Of a DNA stretch of 64,000 nt, positions 46,808-58,101 are shown in pieces. Location of the stretch: assembly GCA_030068075.1 (NCBI GenBank), contig CM057831.1, forward strand, positions 7,391,464 through 7,455,463, written 5' to 3'. Made by a program: the position numbers and the translations under genes. This DNA is from Paguma larvata (lineage: Eukaryota; Chordata; Mammalia; Carnivora; Viverridae). The notes beneath the pieces are model-generated. The model was not told where the DNA came from, made no database searches, and saw only the letters and a list, made by a program, of their open reading frames with translations. Within the stretch, counting starts at the first letter, position 1; every line of letters starts with the position of its first letter.

Positions 46808-48190
46808 GAGTTCCAGTCTAACATGGTAATGCAGTAAGACCCTGAATTATCTCCTCCATGGGTAAGCCAAATCTACATCTATATACAAAGCAATCCTGCT
46901 GAAGAAGAACTGAGGACTTACTGAACAGCTAATGCCCAACAAAAGATAAAGAGACCATATATAAAATTGCAAGAGAGACAGAGGCACAGTAACAAAGGGA
47001 ACTTCTACCTCTGATCCTACCAACTGCAGTGGGGAAAGGTAAGGGTCTCTGAGCAGATATATATATACCCTGGGACACGGAAAAATAAAAAGCTTCAGTT
47101 TAAAAAGAACAATTAAAATACAAACGAACCAAAGACAGAACCTTGCCAAATGTCAGGAAAGCTGCTGGAACTCTCTCAGTCAAAGCAGCTGGTGAACACC
47201 ACTGTTTATGTTACCCTCTCCACCTTAATAGTGCAGACAGAAGCAGGGTCCCAGTGTCATAGGTGGCCGCTGGTTCAGTGATCCCTGGTCCCTTAGCCCA
47301 TATCAGCTCTGGATGCTGTGACGCACAAAGAAAAGGCCATGATTTAAAAGAGCAACTAGAATATAAAAGGTCCAGCCCTAGAACTCTAATAAATGGCAGG
47401 GAAGCTGCTGAAATTCTGTTCAAACAGGAGGGGCTGGTGAGCACTATAGTGATGTTCCCCTTCCACGGTAATAGCATGGACAGAAGCAGGAATTGGATGA
47501 CCTACCTGAGAGCCCCAGGCCCCTAGCCCATAACAGCCCCAGCTGCTCCACCCACGCAGCCCCAGCATGGTACACAATGGGACATCCCTGATCAGTTCTC
47601 GGTACACTTCCAGCCATCTTGCCAAGGTGCAAGGTACCCTAGAACACTTCAGGCCCACACCATTTTGGCTTCAGACAACTTGCCAGGACATTTCCAGTGC
47701 AGAGTGCCCTGGGACCTCCTAGGTTATGTTTGTTTACTTAGACTCCAGACCACTCACCAGAGCATCCCCTGTGCAAAGCAACCCAAGGACCACCTTGGCC
47801 TGTGCCCACTTCAGCTTCAGGTATTTTTCCAAGATGCCCTCTGTGAAAAGTGCCCTAATAATCTTGGTTTGTACCCACTTTAGCTAGCTTCAGTTGTCCT
47901 GTCAGGGATCTCTCTATGTGAGAACCTTAGGACTGCCTGAGCCTGTGCCCACTTCAGCGCTGGCCATCCCACTAGGGCAGCCCCGCATGGAGTGACTCAG
48001 GCTCGTAGCCTACCTCAGGCACAACTCCAGCCAGCAAACCAAAGTCGTGAGGTACCCACGGTCTACACATAGAGACGACCATATATAAAACCATTCCTTC
48101 AAGTTTAAGATAAGTAGCTGTTCCACCCAACTCATATATAAACCAAAAGATAAAATAGGCAAATAGCAGACTATGATCCAAATGAAAGAA
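46808..48190 (+). promoter_or_regulatory. L1 5' UTR with tandem units (element F)
   Basis: Two ~190-240-bp units (about 47158-47397 and 47398-47583) share 'gaagctgctg.aa.tct', 'acagaagcag' and 'agcccat'. They are followed by six ~62-74-bp units (47613-48030). Mono- or multimeric 5' UTRs are known in some mammalian L1s, where units act as promoters. Activity here is not implied. Confidence 0.62.
47613..48030 (+). repeat. Six tandem ~72-bp units in an L1 5' UTR
   Basis: Units begin at about 47613, 47675, 47749, 47821, 47894 and 47964, and a seventh starts at 48031. Each reads, with changes, 'ca.cttgcca.g.c.t.c', then 'gtgca.agtgccct.gga', 'cct.gg.ctgtgcccacttc' and 'agcttcag'. Unit lengths are 62-74 bases and similarity is moderate, so the array is old. 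Confidence 0.8.
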
Positions 48191-48721
48191 CAAGGCAAAA
48201 TCTCAGAGAGAAAAAAAGAATAAATTTAATGGAGTTAAGAAATCTACCTCATAAAGAGTTCAAAGTAATGGTCATAAAGATTATACTGGACTCGAGTTAA
48301 GAGTGGACGAACTCAGAGAGTACGTTAACAAAGAAAAAATATAGAAAGGAACCAGTCAGACCGAAGTATACAATAACTGAAATGAAAAATGCAGTAGAGG
48401 GAATCAATACCAGATTACAGGATGTGCAATGGCTCAGTGGTTTGGAAGACAAGGTAATGAAAAGCACCCAAGGTAAAGGCAAAATAAAAAAAATTTTTAA
48501 ATGAGAATAGGTTACAGGAGATCTTGGATAGCATCATGTCAACAAACATGGGGGTTCACGAAGGAGAAAAAGAGAGAATGAGGAAGCAAACTTACCTAAA
48601 GAAATAATAGATGAAAAATTTTCTTACCTGGGAAAGGAAACAGAATTCCCAACGAGATGAACCCAAGGAGGTCCATGCCAAGACACATAGTAATTAAAAT
48701 GTCAAAGATTAAAGATAAAGG

Positions 48722-50505
48722 TAATTCGGGTACTGCTTGCCTCAAAATGAATTTGGAAGTTTTTCTTCCATTTCTATTTTTTGTAATAGGTTTAAAAGAA
48801 TAGGTATTGACCTTTCTTTAAATGTTTGGTAACATTTGTGAAGCTATCTGGCCCTGAATTTTGTTTCTTGGGAGATTTTTGATTACTGATTCAATTTCTT
48901 TGCTAGTTATCAGTCTGTTCAAGTTTTCTATTTTTTCTTGTTTCAGTTCTGTAGTTTATATGTTTCTAGGAATTTATCCATTTCTTCCAGCTTGTCCAAT
49001 TTGTTGGCATATAGATTTTTTCATAATCTCATAATTGTGTGTATTTCTGTGGTGTTGGTTGTTATTTCTCCTTATTAGTGATTTATTTATTTGAGTCTTT
49101 TTTCTTTTCGTTAAGTCTGGCTAGGGGTTTACAGTAAGGTTCTGGGACAAACATAGACAGATCAAGGGAACAGAATACAGAACCTAGAAATGAACCTACA
49201 ACTATATGGTCAACTAATCTTTGACAAAGGAAGAAGAATATCCAATGGAATAAGGACAGTCTCTTCAACAAATGGTGCTGGGAAAAATGGACAGCAACAT
49301 GTGAAAGACTAAAAACAAACCACTGTCTTACACTATACACAAAAATAAATTCAAAATGGTTCAACGACCTAAATGAGAGACAGGGTACTATTACAATCCT
49401 AGAGGAAAACACAAGCAATGACCACGTTGACATTGGCTGTAGCAACTTCTTACAAGATAGGTCTCTGGAGGCCAGGTAAACAAAAGCAAAATAAACTGTT
49501 GGCACTTAATCAAGACACAAAAGCTTCTGCACGACAAAGAAAACAATCAACAAAACTAAAAGGCAATCTTCAAAAAAGGAGAAGATATTTGTAAATAACA
49601 TATTGGATAAAGGATTAGTATCCAAAATCTATAAAGAAATTATCAAACTTAATACCCAAGAAACCAATAATCCAGTTCAGAAATAGGCAGAAAACAAGAA
49701 TTGGTATTTTTCCAAAGATGACATGCAGAAGCCAAGAGACACATGAAATGATGCTCAATATCAATCATTATCAGGGAAATACAAATCAAACTACAATGAG
49801 CTATTACTTCACATCTATCAGAATGGCTAAACGTAGGAAACAATGGATGCCAGCAAGGAGGTGGAGAAAGGGGAACACTCTTACACTGTTGGTGGGAACG
49901 CAAACTGGTGCAGCCACTCTGGAAAACAATACAGAGTTTCTTCAAAACACTGAAAATATCAATATAATTTACAATTCCACTACTAGGAATCTACCCAAAG
50001 AATACAAAAGTACTGATTCAAAGGGATACATGCACCCTGATATTTAGAGCAGCATTAATCAACAATAGCCATATTATATGAAGAGCCCAAATGTTCATCG
50101 AATTAATGAATTAAGATGTGGTATATATACATATACACACACACACACACGCACACAAAGGAATATTACTCAGCTATAAAAAGAATAAAATCTTGCCATT
50201 TATAATGACATGGATGGAGTTAGAGAGTATTGTGCTAAATTAAATAAGTCAGAGAAAGACAAATACCGTATCATTTCACTCATATGTGGAATTTAATAAA
50301 CAAAACAAATGAACAAAGAAGAAAAAAACAGAGACACAGACCAAGAAACAGAGTCTTAACTATAGAGAACAAAGTAATGGTTACCAGAAGGGAGGTCAGG
50401 AGGTGGGGAGGGATGGGTTACATAGATGATGGGTATTAAGGAGGGCACTTGCGATGAGCAGTATTATATATTAACTAACTGGAACTTAAACAAAAATTTG
50501 AAGAA
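48722..50505 (+). mobile_element. Twin-primed L1 nested in element F
   Basis: Bases 48722 to about 49131 are the reverse complement of the early reverse-transcriptase part of ORF2 ('tgtttctaggaatttatcc', 'cttgtccaatttgttggca'). From about 49132 it reads forward ('gttctgggacaaacatagac') through late ORF2 to the 3' UTR and an A-rich tail near 50505. A TA/CA run lies at about 50125-50156. Frames are short. Confidence 0.87.
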
Positions 50506-51129
50506 AAAAAAAGTTAAAGAAGTTTATCATCACTAAACCAGCCTTAAAAGAAATATTAGGGGAACTTTTTTTAAATGAAAAGAAAAGGCTATAAATAGAA
50601 GCAAGAAATTATAAAAGGAAAATAATTCACTGGTAAAAGCAAACATAAAGGTCATAGATTAATGACTTCTGAAGCTAGTATAAAGATTAAAAGACAAAGA
50701 TTGTAAAATCAGTTAAAGCTAAGAAGCTCCATAAAGGGACTCAAAAAGATGTAAAATATGACAGCATATACATAAAATACGTAGGAAGGAGTAAAACCAA
50801 AGTATTTTTATAATGTGTTTGACTTAAGGGGACACTAACTTAATATAAAATGGTATACATTTTGGATGTGATATATGAACTTCATGGTAACTACACACCA
50901 AAACCTAGGATACAAAAAATTAAATAAAGAGAAATAAATCAAGCATAACACTAAAGAAAGTCATCAATCACTAAAGGAAGGGCGTAAGAAGAAAGGAAAA
51001 TAGAAGAATTATAAAAACAAATAGAAAACAATGAACATGGCAATAAGTATATACCTATCAAAAATTACTTTAAATATAAATGTCCTAAATGCTTCAGTCA
51101 AGACATAGGGTGATGGAATGGATAAAAAG
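50506..51129 (+). mobile_element. L1 element F, ORF1-ORF2 spacer
   Basis: It resumes with 'aaagttaaagaagtttatc' and 'actaaaccagccttaaaag' and continues through the spacer to 'gatggaatggataaaaag', where the PTMA retrocopy starts. Confidence 0.82.
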
Positions 51130-52015
51130 ATTCCAGAGACTTGTTTTAAACACCAGCTCCAAGATTACCACCAAGGACTTAAAGAAGAAGGAAGCTGTAG
51201 ACAATGGAAGAGATGCCCACTGGTGCCAAACACTGATGAGGAAAATGAAGAGAGGAGGCTGACAATGATGGAGAAGAGGATGGAGATGAAGGAGAGGAGC
51301 CCGAGGCAGCTAGGTACAAATGGGCAGCTGAAGATGAGGGTGACGAAGCAATATGGAGATAACAAGCAGCAGAAGATGGATGAAAATGACTAGACAGCAA
51401 AAAAGGAAAAGTTAAACCAAACAACAACATAAAAGGAGCACCAAGACCTATTTACCCTCCACTTCCTGTCTGAGAATCGGAACATCTTCACCTTCAAGTA
51501 TAGTGTCTTCCCTGATCACCCAACCTAGGCAGCACCCCCCACAGGTAACAAACACTCTCCTCCCAACAAAACCACAACATGGATTTGCAAGGAGGAAAAA
51601 AGAACCCAAACTTCCAAGACCTTGCTTTTTTTCTTCAAAGTATTTTAAAAAGAAAACTTGTATTTTTAATTTATGTTTGATATTTTTGTACATTTTGTTA
51701 GGGTCGGCCATTTTTAATGATCTTGGAGGACCAAACCAGCATCAGGGCATTGTCTGTCCTACTTCTGACTATACTTGTGGTGTGACCATGTGCATTACAA
51801 TCTGAAAGGAGAGAACAATAGAAGCTAGTAAAAAAAAAAGCGCAAAAACAACAAAACAGTCTTATTCATTCCAAGTATTCCAGTAACACTGTGAATGTAC
51901 TTAACTGTACTATAAATTGCCATTTATTTATTTATTTTGGCCTGTTTGATGGATGTGTGAAACAATGTTTTCTAACAATAAACTAGAATCTGTTTTGCTG
52001 AGTTATTCTAACAAC
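51130..52015 (+). pseudogene. PTMA pseudogene: Processed prothymosin-alpha pseudogene
   Basis: Prothymosin alpha is a small, very acidic nuclear protein. The copy reads through exon boundaries without introns: 'caccagctccaagattacc', '.aaggacttaaagaagaagg', 'gaggaaaatgaagag', 'gaggcagctaggtac' and the C-terminal 'aagcagcagaagatggatg', ending in a TAG at 51391-51393. The long 3' UTR follows in order ('acagcaaaaaaggaaaag', 'tttttgtacattttgttag', 'ggcctgtttgatggatgtg', 'acaataaactagaatctg'). The start codon region is unrecognisable, part of the acidic stretch is missing, and frameshifts and stops break the frame. It sits inside L1 element F, whose ORF2 resumes after it with about 120 bases missing. 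Confidence 0.95.
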
Positions 52016-52524
52016 CAAAACAACAAAATATAGTAGCAATACTAAGGGAAAATAGATTTTAACACTGACTGTAACAAAATACAAGAAAGGGCATTATATA
52101 ATGGTAAAATGATCAGTCCATTTAGAGGATAAAACAATTCTAAGTATCCATGCACTCAACATTGGAGCATCTAACTACATAAAGCAATATTAACAGATAT
52201 AAACAAAAAAATTGACAGTAATACAATGATATCAATGGATAGATTATCCACACAGAAAATCAATGAAGAAACAATGTCTTTGAATGACAAATTTGACCAG
52301 ATGGACTTAACAAATATACACAGAACATTCTATTAAAAAAACAAAAGAAAACAAAACTCCAAAATACACCTCCTCTTGAAGTGCACATACAACATTCTCC
52401 AAGACAGATCCGGTTAGGCCACAAAACAAGCCTCAATAAACTTAGAAGACTGAAATGATATTTATCATCTTTTCTAACCACAATGGTATGAAACTAGAAA
52501 CAGATGACAAGAAAAAGAAAACCG
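52016..52524 (+). mobile_element. L1 element F, ORF2 endonuclease region
   Basis: It resumes with 'agtagcaatactaaggg' and 'aaatagattttaac', then 'aagaaagggcattatataatgg' and the endonuclease part, all with stops. A SINE ends it at 52525. Confidence 0.84.
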
Positions 52525-52719
52525 GGGGCACCTGGGTGGCTCAGCTCATGATCTTGTGGTCTGTGAGTTCAAGTCCTGCGTCAGGCTCTGTGCTGACAGC
52601 TCAGAGCCTGGAGCCTGCTTCAGATTCTGTGTCTCCCTCTCTCTCTGCCCCTCCCTCATTCATGCTCTGTCTCTATCTCAAAACTAAAAATAAACATTAA
52701 AAAAAAATTAAAAAAGAAA
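52525..52719 (+). mobile_element. Carnivore SINE with internal deletion in its head
   Basis: The head 'gggcacctgggtggctcag' joins directly to 'ctcatgatcttgtgg', so about 28 bases between box A and box B are missing. The rest is normal. The duplication 'agaaaaagaaaaccg' (52510-52524) recurs as 'agaaaaagaaaatcg' (52720-52734). Confidence 0.93.
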
Positions 52720-53409
52720 AGAAAAAGAAAATCGGCAAAAAAACACAAAGAAGTAAAGGCTAAACAATGTGCTACTAAGCAACCAGAGGGTCAATGAAAT
52801 CAAAGAAATAAAATTCATAAAAACCTATGAAAATGAAAACACAGTGCTTCAAAATCTTTGGTAGAAAGCAAAACAGTTCTAAGAGGGATATTTATAACAA
52901 TACAGATCTATCTCAAGAAACAAGAACACAATTTAAATAAACAATCTATGCTTACATCTAACGGAATTAGAAAAAGAAGAACAAAGCCCAAAGTTAGAAG
53001 GAAGGAAATATCAGAGCGAAAACAAATAAAATAGGGACTAAAAAATCAATACAAAAAATGAATAAAACCAAGAGCTAATTCTCTGAAAAGTAAGATTAAT
53101 AAACTTCTACAGTCATCAAGGAAAAAAAATATAGGACCCAAATAAAATCAGAAATGAAACAGAAACAGATATTACAGATACACAAAAAGTTAGAAGAGAC
53201 TATCCAAAAATCATATGCCAAAGTGCACAAAGTAGAAGAAATCAATTCCTCAACATGTACAGTTTTCCAAACCTGAGTCAGAAAGAAAAAGAAAAATATT
53301 AAATCAATTACCAGTAATGAAAATGAATCAATAATTAAAAAATCACAGTGATTCCAGGACCAGATGTGTTCACAGTCAAAATCTACCAAATATTAAAAAA
53401 AGAAAAAGA
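52720..53409 (+). mobile_element. L1 element F, ORF2
   Basis: ORF2 continues from the end of the endonuclease into the reverse-transcriptase onset ('ataaaaccaagagctaattc', 'aaacctgagtcagaaag', 'gattccaggaccagatg'). Confidence 0.85.
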
Positions 53410-53628
53410 GGGGACACCTGGGTGGCTAAGTTGGGTAAGCATCCAACTTTGGCTTGGGCCATGATCTCACAGCCCATGAGTTCAAGCATTGCCTGGGGAT
53501 TTGTGCTGACAGCATGAAGCCTGGAGCCCAGGCTTTGAGTTCTGGGTATCCCTCTATCTCTGCCACTCCCCTGCTCACGCTCTGTCTCTCACACACTCTC
53601 TCAAAAATAAAACAAATCAACTTTAAAA
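53410..53628 (+). mobile_element. Carnivore tRNA-Lys SINE in element F
   Basis: The head is 'ggggacacctgggtggctaag'. A moderately diverged body and an 'aaaaataaaacaaatc' tail follow. It splits the host ORF2 word 'tttaaaaaagagttaatac'. Confidence 0.92.
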
Positions 53629-55617
53629 AAGAGTTAATACCTATACCTCAAACTTTCCAATGAATGAATGAATGAATGAATGAATAGAAAGGAAAGCTTC
53701 TAATTACTTTCTACAAGGTCAGCATTTCCCCAATACCCAAGCCAGACAAACACACTATTAAAAGAAAAAATAAGTGCCAATATCTCTGATGAACAGAATG
53801 CAAAAATTCTCAACTAAATATTAGCAAACCGCATTCAACGATACACTATAAGGATCACTCACAGCAATCAAGTGGGATTTGTTCTGGGGGTGCAGGTGTG
53901 GTTCAATATCCACAGATCAATTAACATATTAACAAAATGAAGGATAGAAATCATCTGATGATCTCAAGAGATTTAGAAAAAGTGCTTGAAAAAATTCAAC
54001 ACTATTCATGATAAAATTCTCAATAACATGGGTTTAGAGATAATATGTCTCGACATTATAATGGCCATATATGACAAACCCACAGCTAACATCAAACTTA
54101 ATGGTGAAAAATGAGCTCTTCTTCTGAGATTAGGAAGAGAACAAGGATGCCAACTTCTGCCAACTATGTTTGACTCAACATGGTAATAGAAGTCCTAGCC
54201 ACAGCAATTGGACAGGGAAAAGAAATAATAGCCATCCAAATTGGTATAACCGAAGTAAAACTGTCATTATTTCCAGATGACAGGATACGGTACATACAAA
54301 ACCCTAAAGACTCCATCAAATAAACCATTAGAAGTCATAAATGAATTCAGTGAAGTTGCAGGATACAAAATTAATATACAGAAATGTACAGTATTTCCAT
54401 ATACTAATAACAAAGCAGAAACATAAATTAAGAAAATAATCCTTTTTACAAGTGCATGAGAAAGAATAAAATTATAGAAATAAACTTAACCAAGGAGATG
54501 AAGGACCTGTACTCTGAAAGCTCTAAAACACTGATGAAAAAATTAAAGAGGACACACATGGAAAGATAGCCCATGCTAGGGAATTGGAAAAATACTGTTA
54601 AAATATCTACACTACCCAAAGCAATGTACATTTTCAGTGGAATACTTATCAAAATATCAAAAGCATTTTTCACAGAATAGAAGAAATAACGTTAAATTTG
54701 TGTGAATTCACCAAAGCCCTGAATAGCCAAAGCAATCTTGAGCAAGAAGAATGAAACTGGAGGTATCACAATCCCAGATTTCAAGATATACTACACAACT
54801 CTAAAAATCAAAACACCAAAGTACTAAACCAAAAATAGACACATACATCAATGGAACAGAATAAAGAGGCAAAAATAAACCTACGCTTATATGGTCAGTT
54901 AATCTACAACCAAGGAGGCAAGGATATACACGGGGAGAAAACAATCTCTTCAATAAATAGTACTGGGAAAACTGGGCAGCTATAAGCTAAAGAAATGAAA
55001 CTGAACCACTCTCATGTCATACACTAAAATAAACTCCAAGTGGATTAAAGACCTAAACGTGAGACCTGAAACCATAAAATTCCTAGAAGAAATCGTAGGC
55101 ATTAATCTCTGACATCAGCTTTAGCAACATTTTCCTAGCTATTTCTCCTCAGGCAATGGCAAGAAAAACAAAATAAACTATTGGGACTACAACAAAATAA
55201 AAAGCTTTTACACAGCAAAGGAAATCATGAACAAAACTGAATAGGAGAAGATATTTGTAAATGATACATCCAATAAGGGGTTAATATCCAAAATACATAA
55301 AATTATACAACTCCATTATACGACCCTGCCCCCAATCCAAATAAACAATGGGCAGATGACCTGAACAGGTATTTTTTCAAAGAAGACACATAGATGGCCA
55401 GCAGACATAGGAAAAGAGGCTCAGCATCACACATCTTCAAGCAAATGCAAGTCAAAACCACAATGAACTATCACCTTCATTGCTGAAATGGCTGGAATAA
55501 AAAAGACATGAAGTAATGTGTTGGTGAGGATATGGAGAAAAAGGGTCTCTTGTGCACTGTTGCTGGGAATGCAAACTAGTGCGGCCACTGTGGAAAACAG
55601 TATGGAGGTTATTCCAA
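53629..55617 (+). mobile_element. L1 element F, ORF2 core and C-terminal part
   Basis: Reverse-transcriptase and later ORF2 words occur in order ('gatgaacagaatgcaaaaat', '.gtcattatttccagatgac' as a damaged catalytic loop, 'gaggtatcacaatcccag', 'tgcactgttgctgggaatgc'). It ends at 'gtatggaggttattccaaa', where an unexplained insert begins. Confidence 0.86.
53659..53684. repeat. (AATG)n short repeat
   Basis: About six ATGA units lie just after the SINE at 53410, in ORF2. Confidence 0.85.
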
Positions 55618-56105
55618 AAACTCATCTTCCAGGAATTTGCATTTATAATGCAGACCTCTTATATATACTATTTCCAAACATATACCCCCCTTCTCAAAGT
55701 GCTTTTTCCCCACCTGAAAAGGAAATACAGTTGTCTACAGTAATTCTGAGTGTTGTCATTAGCAGCAACACCTGAGCTTCTGGTGACCTGACAAGCCTTT
55801 AAGATTTTTAGCATCACAAAGTTTGTGGATCATGTATAAGCTAGCTAGAAGATAACAGGAATAAAACTTTGATTTCTGTTGCCCACAATTCTCTACATAA
55901 TGGAAAAGGGGCTCACATTAACAATCAAGAACAAACACTGCCTCGTAACAACATTCTGTTTATACCCACCGTTGATGCCTGGCATTAATATATTGAAAGT
56001 GGATTTTCTATTTCTTATCATTCCAGGAGACTCAGATTTGATGTATGGAGATATGTAAGATAGCTTTTAAAACTGTTGTCACTGTATAAACGAAATTCAT
56101 CTGTG
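55618..56105. other. Unexplained ~490-bp island inside L1 element F
   Basis: The L1 word '.tggaggttcctcaaaaaattaaaa' is split: 'gtatggaggttattccaaa' lies before and 'aaaaattaaaacacagc' after. The intervening sequence is not A-rich like L1, has no long open frame and matches no repeat I recognise. It contains an AATAAA at 55859-55864 ('ggaataaaactttg'). It may be a retrocopied transcript piece, a filler from a repaired break or an unnamed repeat. Confidence 0.5.
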
Positions 56106-56775
56106 TTTTAAAAATTAAAACACAGCTCAATAGAAATACTTTATGATTTAGTAATTGCACTCCTGGGCTTTTACCCAAAGAAAACCAAAACACTAATTAA
56201 AAAAGATATATGCACCCCTGTGTTTAGTGTAGCATTATTTACAATTCGAGATATGGAAGCAACTTAAGGGTCCATCAACAAATTAATGAATAAAGATGCA
56301 GTATAAGTGGAATACTCAGTCATTAAAAAAGAACGAAGTCTTTCTAGTCATGATAACACGGAGGGACCTAGAGGATATTATACTTAGTAAAATGTCAAAA
56401 GAAAGACATAACATACAATTTTACTTATATGCAGAATATAAAAAACAAGTGAACAAACAAAACAAAAATAACCCAGAAATAGACATAAATACAGGAAACC
56501 AGCGGCTGCCAGAAAGTGGGGGGTGGGGGGGTGGGGGGGGTGAAGGATGGACAAAATAGGTGAAGGATATTAAGAGGTACAAGCTTTCAGTTATAAGTCA
56601 TGAAGATGAAAAGTAAGCATAGGAAATACAGTTATTAATGTTGCAATAACTTTTATGGTGACATAAGATAACCATACTCATTGTGGTGAGCATTTCATAA
56701 TGTACAGAATTGCTGAATTACTATGTTGTACACCTGAAATATAATACTGTTCAACTATAATAAAAATCTCTTATG
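56106..56775 (+). mobile_element. L1 3' end (element F or E)
   Basis: ORF2 C-terminus and 3' UTR ('gatttagtaattgcactcc', 'gttgtacacctgaaatataa'), ending in 'ataataaaaatctc'. A G-rich stretch lies at 56517-56540. Because both E and F lack another 3' end, either could own it. Confidence 0.8.
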
Positions 56776-57002
56776 AAATACTAAAAGAAATTTGTACACT
56801 AACTTTAAGAAATTATTCTGTATTTTGGATAAAATGATAGTTTATTCTTATGCTTTTATAAATGAGTATTCATCTTTTATAACTCATTCTGAAGTCTATG
56901 TAGATTAAGAATATGATTTTTTTAAAATAATTGAGTAAGAGGAGGATGAGAAGTGAATAGCCCTATAAGTGAAATAGGATTGGTCATCATATGGCAACAG
57001 AG
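56776..57002. other. Unassigned A/T-rich sequence
   Basis: No feature is recognised. Confidence 0.4.
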
Positions 57003-57436
57003 TGGACAAAGTAGAAGAAATGGATAAATTCCTCAAAACGTACAATTCTCCAAACCTGAGTCAGAAAGAAATAGAAAAATCTGAAATTGATTGCTAGTAA
57101 TGAAATGGAATCAGTAATTAAAAAGTCACAGTGATTCCAGGACTAGATGAGTTCACAGATACATTCTTTCAAACATTTAAAAAGGAGTTAATACCTATTT
57201 CTCAAACTATTCCAAAAAAATAGAAGAGAAAGGAAAACTCCTAAATACATTCTACAAGACCAGCATTACCTTGATACCCAAGTCAGACAAACACTATAAA
57301 AAAAAGAAAACTACAGACTATTGTCTCTGATGAACAAAATGCAAAAACTCTCAATAAAATATTAGCAAAATGCATTCAACAATACACTAAAAGGATCCTT
57401 CATGGCGATCAAGTGGAATTTATTCTGGGGATGCGG
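57003..57436 (+). mobile_element. L1 ORF2 fragment closely related to 53215-53890
   Basis: It covers the reverse-transcriptase onset ('gtagaagaaatggataaattc') to 'ggaatttattctggggatgc'. It shares unusual words with element F: 'aaacctgagtcagaaag', 'cacagtgattccagga' and 'gatgaaca.aatgcaaaa'. Confidence 0.85.
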
Positions 57437-57655
57437 AAACACATTTCTGAAGCTGAGTGATGAGCACATTACAGGAGTAAGAGCTGCTTACGCTACTCTC
57501 TGCTTCTGTATGCTTTAATATCCATAATAAAAAAGCTAAAATATCTTAAAAATGGTAATATATGGCTTAATATGCATAATGCCACTGAATTGTACACTTA
57601 GAAACTAGTTGTCATGGTAAATTTTGTATGTATGTTTTAACACAAAAAAAAATGG
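57437..57655 (+). mobile_element. Old L1 3' ends
   Basis: 'gaagctgagtgatgagcaca' to 'ccataataaaaaagc' and then 'gccactgaattgtacactt' to 'acacaaaaaaaaatgg' are two L1M-type 3'-end motifs in a row. Confidence 0.65.
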
Positions 57656-58088
57656 GCCAAAGGACAAAACTTTAAAAAGATGATGCAGTGGTTTGCTCTT
57701 TATAAGGCACATCTGGAATTAAATAGATGTATTCTAGTACTTTTTTTCAACACAGATGTCCCGTGTGTAAAGGGCCCTGCTTTCACAATGAGGAAATGAA
57801 ACCTCGTCTAATGCATTATCACATAGGTAGTAAATGGTGATAGCAAGAATCATAACTCGCTGTTTTTACTGGAGCATATAAGCACTATACCTGTGTTGAA
57901 GGAAAAAACATTCCTATTTTCTTGGAATTTAAGCTGTTCTGAGTCCTTGGCAATCTCACTCTCAGTAATACTAAGCTGGATTTCAGAGTTTCAGGTATCA
58001 CCACTGGCTAGTGGAATACATCCCAATTCTTCAACTTCAGAGTTTGTCCCCTCAATCATTTGGGACCCAGGGTTAGGAAAGGAGTACT
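57656..58088. other. Mostly unassigned sequence with a MIR-like piece
   Basis: 'caatgaggaaatgaaacctc', 'cacataggtagtaaatgg' and 'gcaagaatcataactcgc' (57785-57865) look like the reverse of a MIR core. The rest shows no feature. Confidence 0.5.
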
Positions 58089-58101
58089 GAAGCCAAGAAT
58101 T

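Larger units (their letters stand above)
46808..48721 (+). mobile_element. L1 (element F), 5' UTR and ORF1 remnant
   Basis: It starts 'gttccagtctaacatgg', the same 5' UTR type as element B, with 'tctcctccatggg' and 'gaactgaggacttactg'. The UTR runs to about 48190, with tandem units at 47613-48030. An ORF1 remnant follows ('aaagtaatggtcataaag' near 48260; 'cagtgg.ttggaagacaagg'). At about 48722 a twin-primed L1 interrupts it, and it resumes at 50506. Confidence 0.85.

Noticed and set aside
47263..47526. 87-codon plus-strand open frame in a GC-richer region
   Set aside because: It lies in the L1 5' UTR units of element F, and the higher GC of that UTR makes longer chance frames likely.
51165..51430. 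Minus-strand Ser/Phe-rich open frames
   Set aside because: They are antisense to the acidic-codon region of the PTMA pseudogene.
51503..51805. 100-codon plus-strand open frame
   Set aside because: It lies in the 3' UTR of the PTMA retrocopy and is a chance frame.
53401..53700. CRISPR-like or other spaced direct repeats
   Set aside because: The repeated words are SINE and (AATG)n sequence. No regular repeat-spacer pattern exists anywhere in this eukaryotic window.
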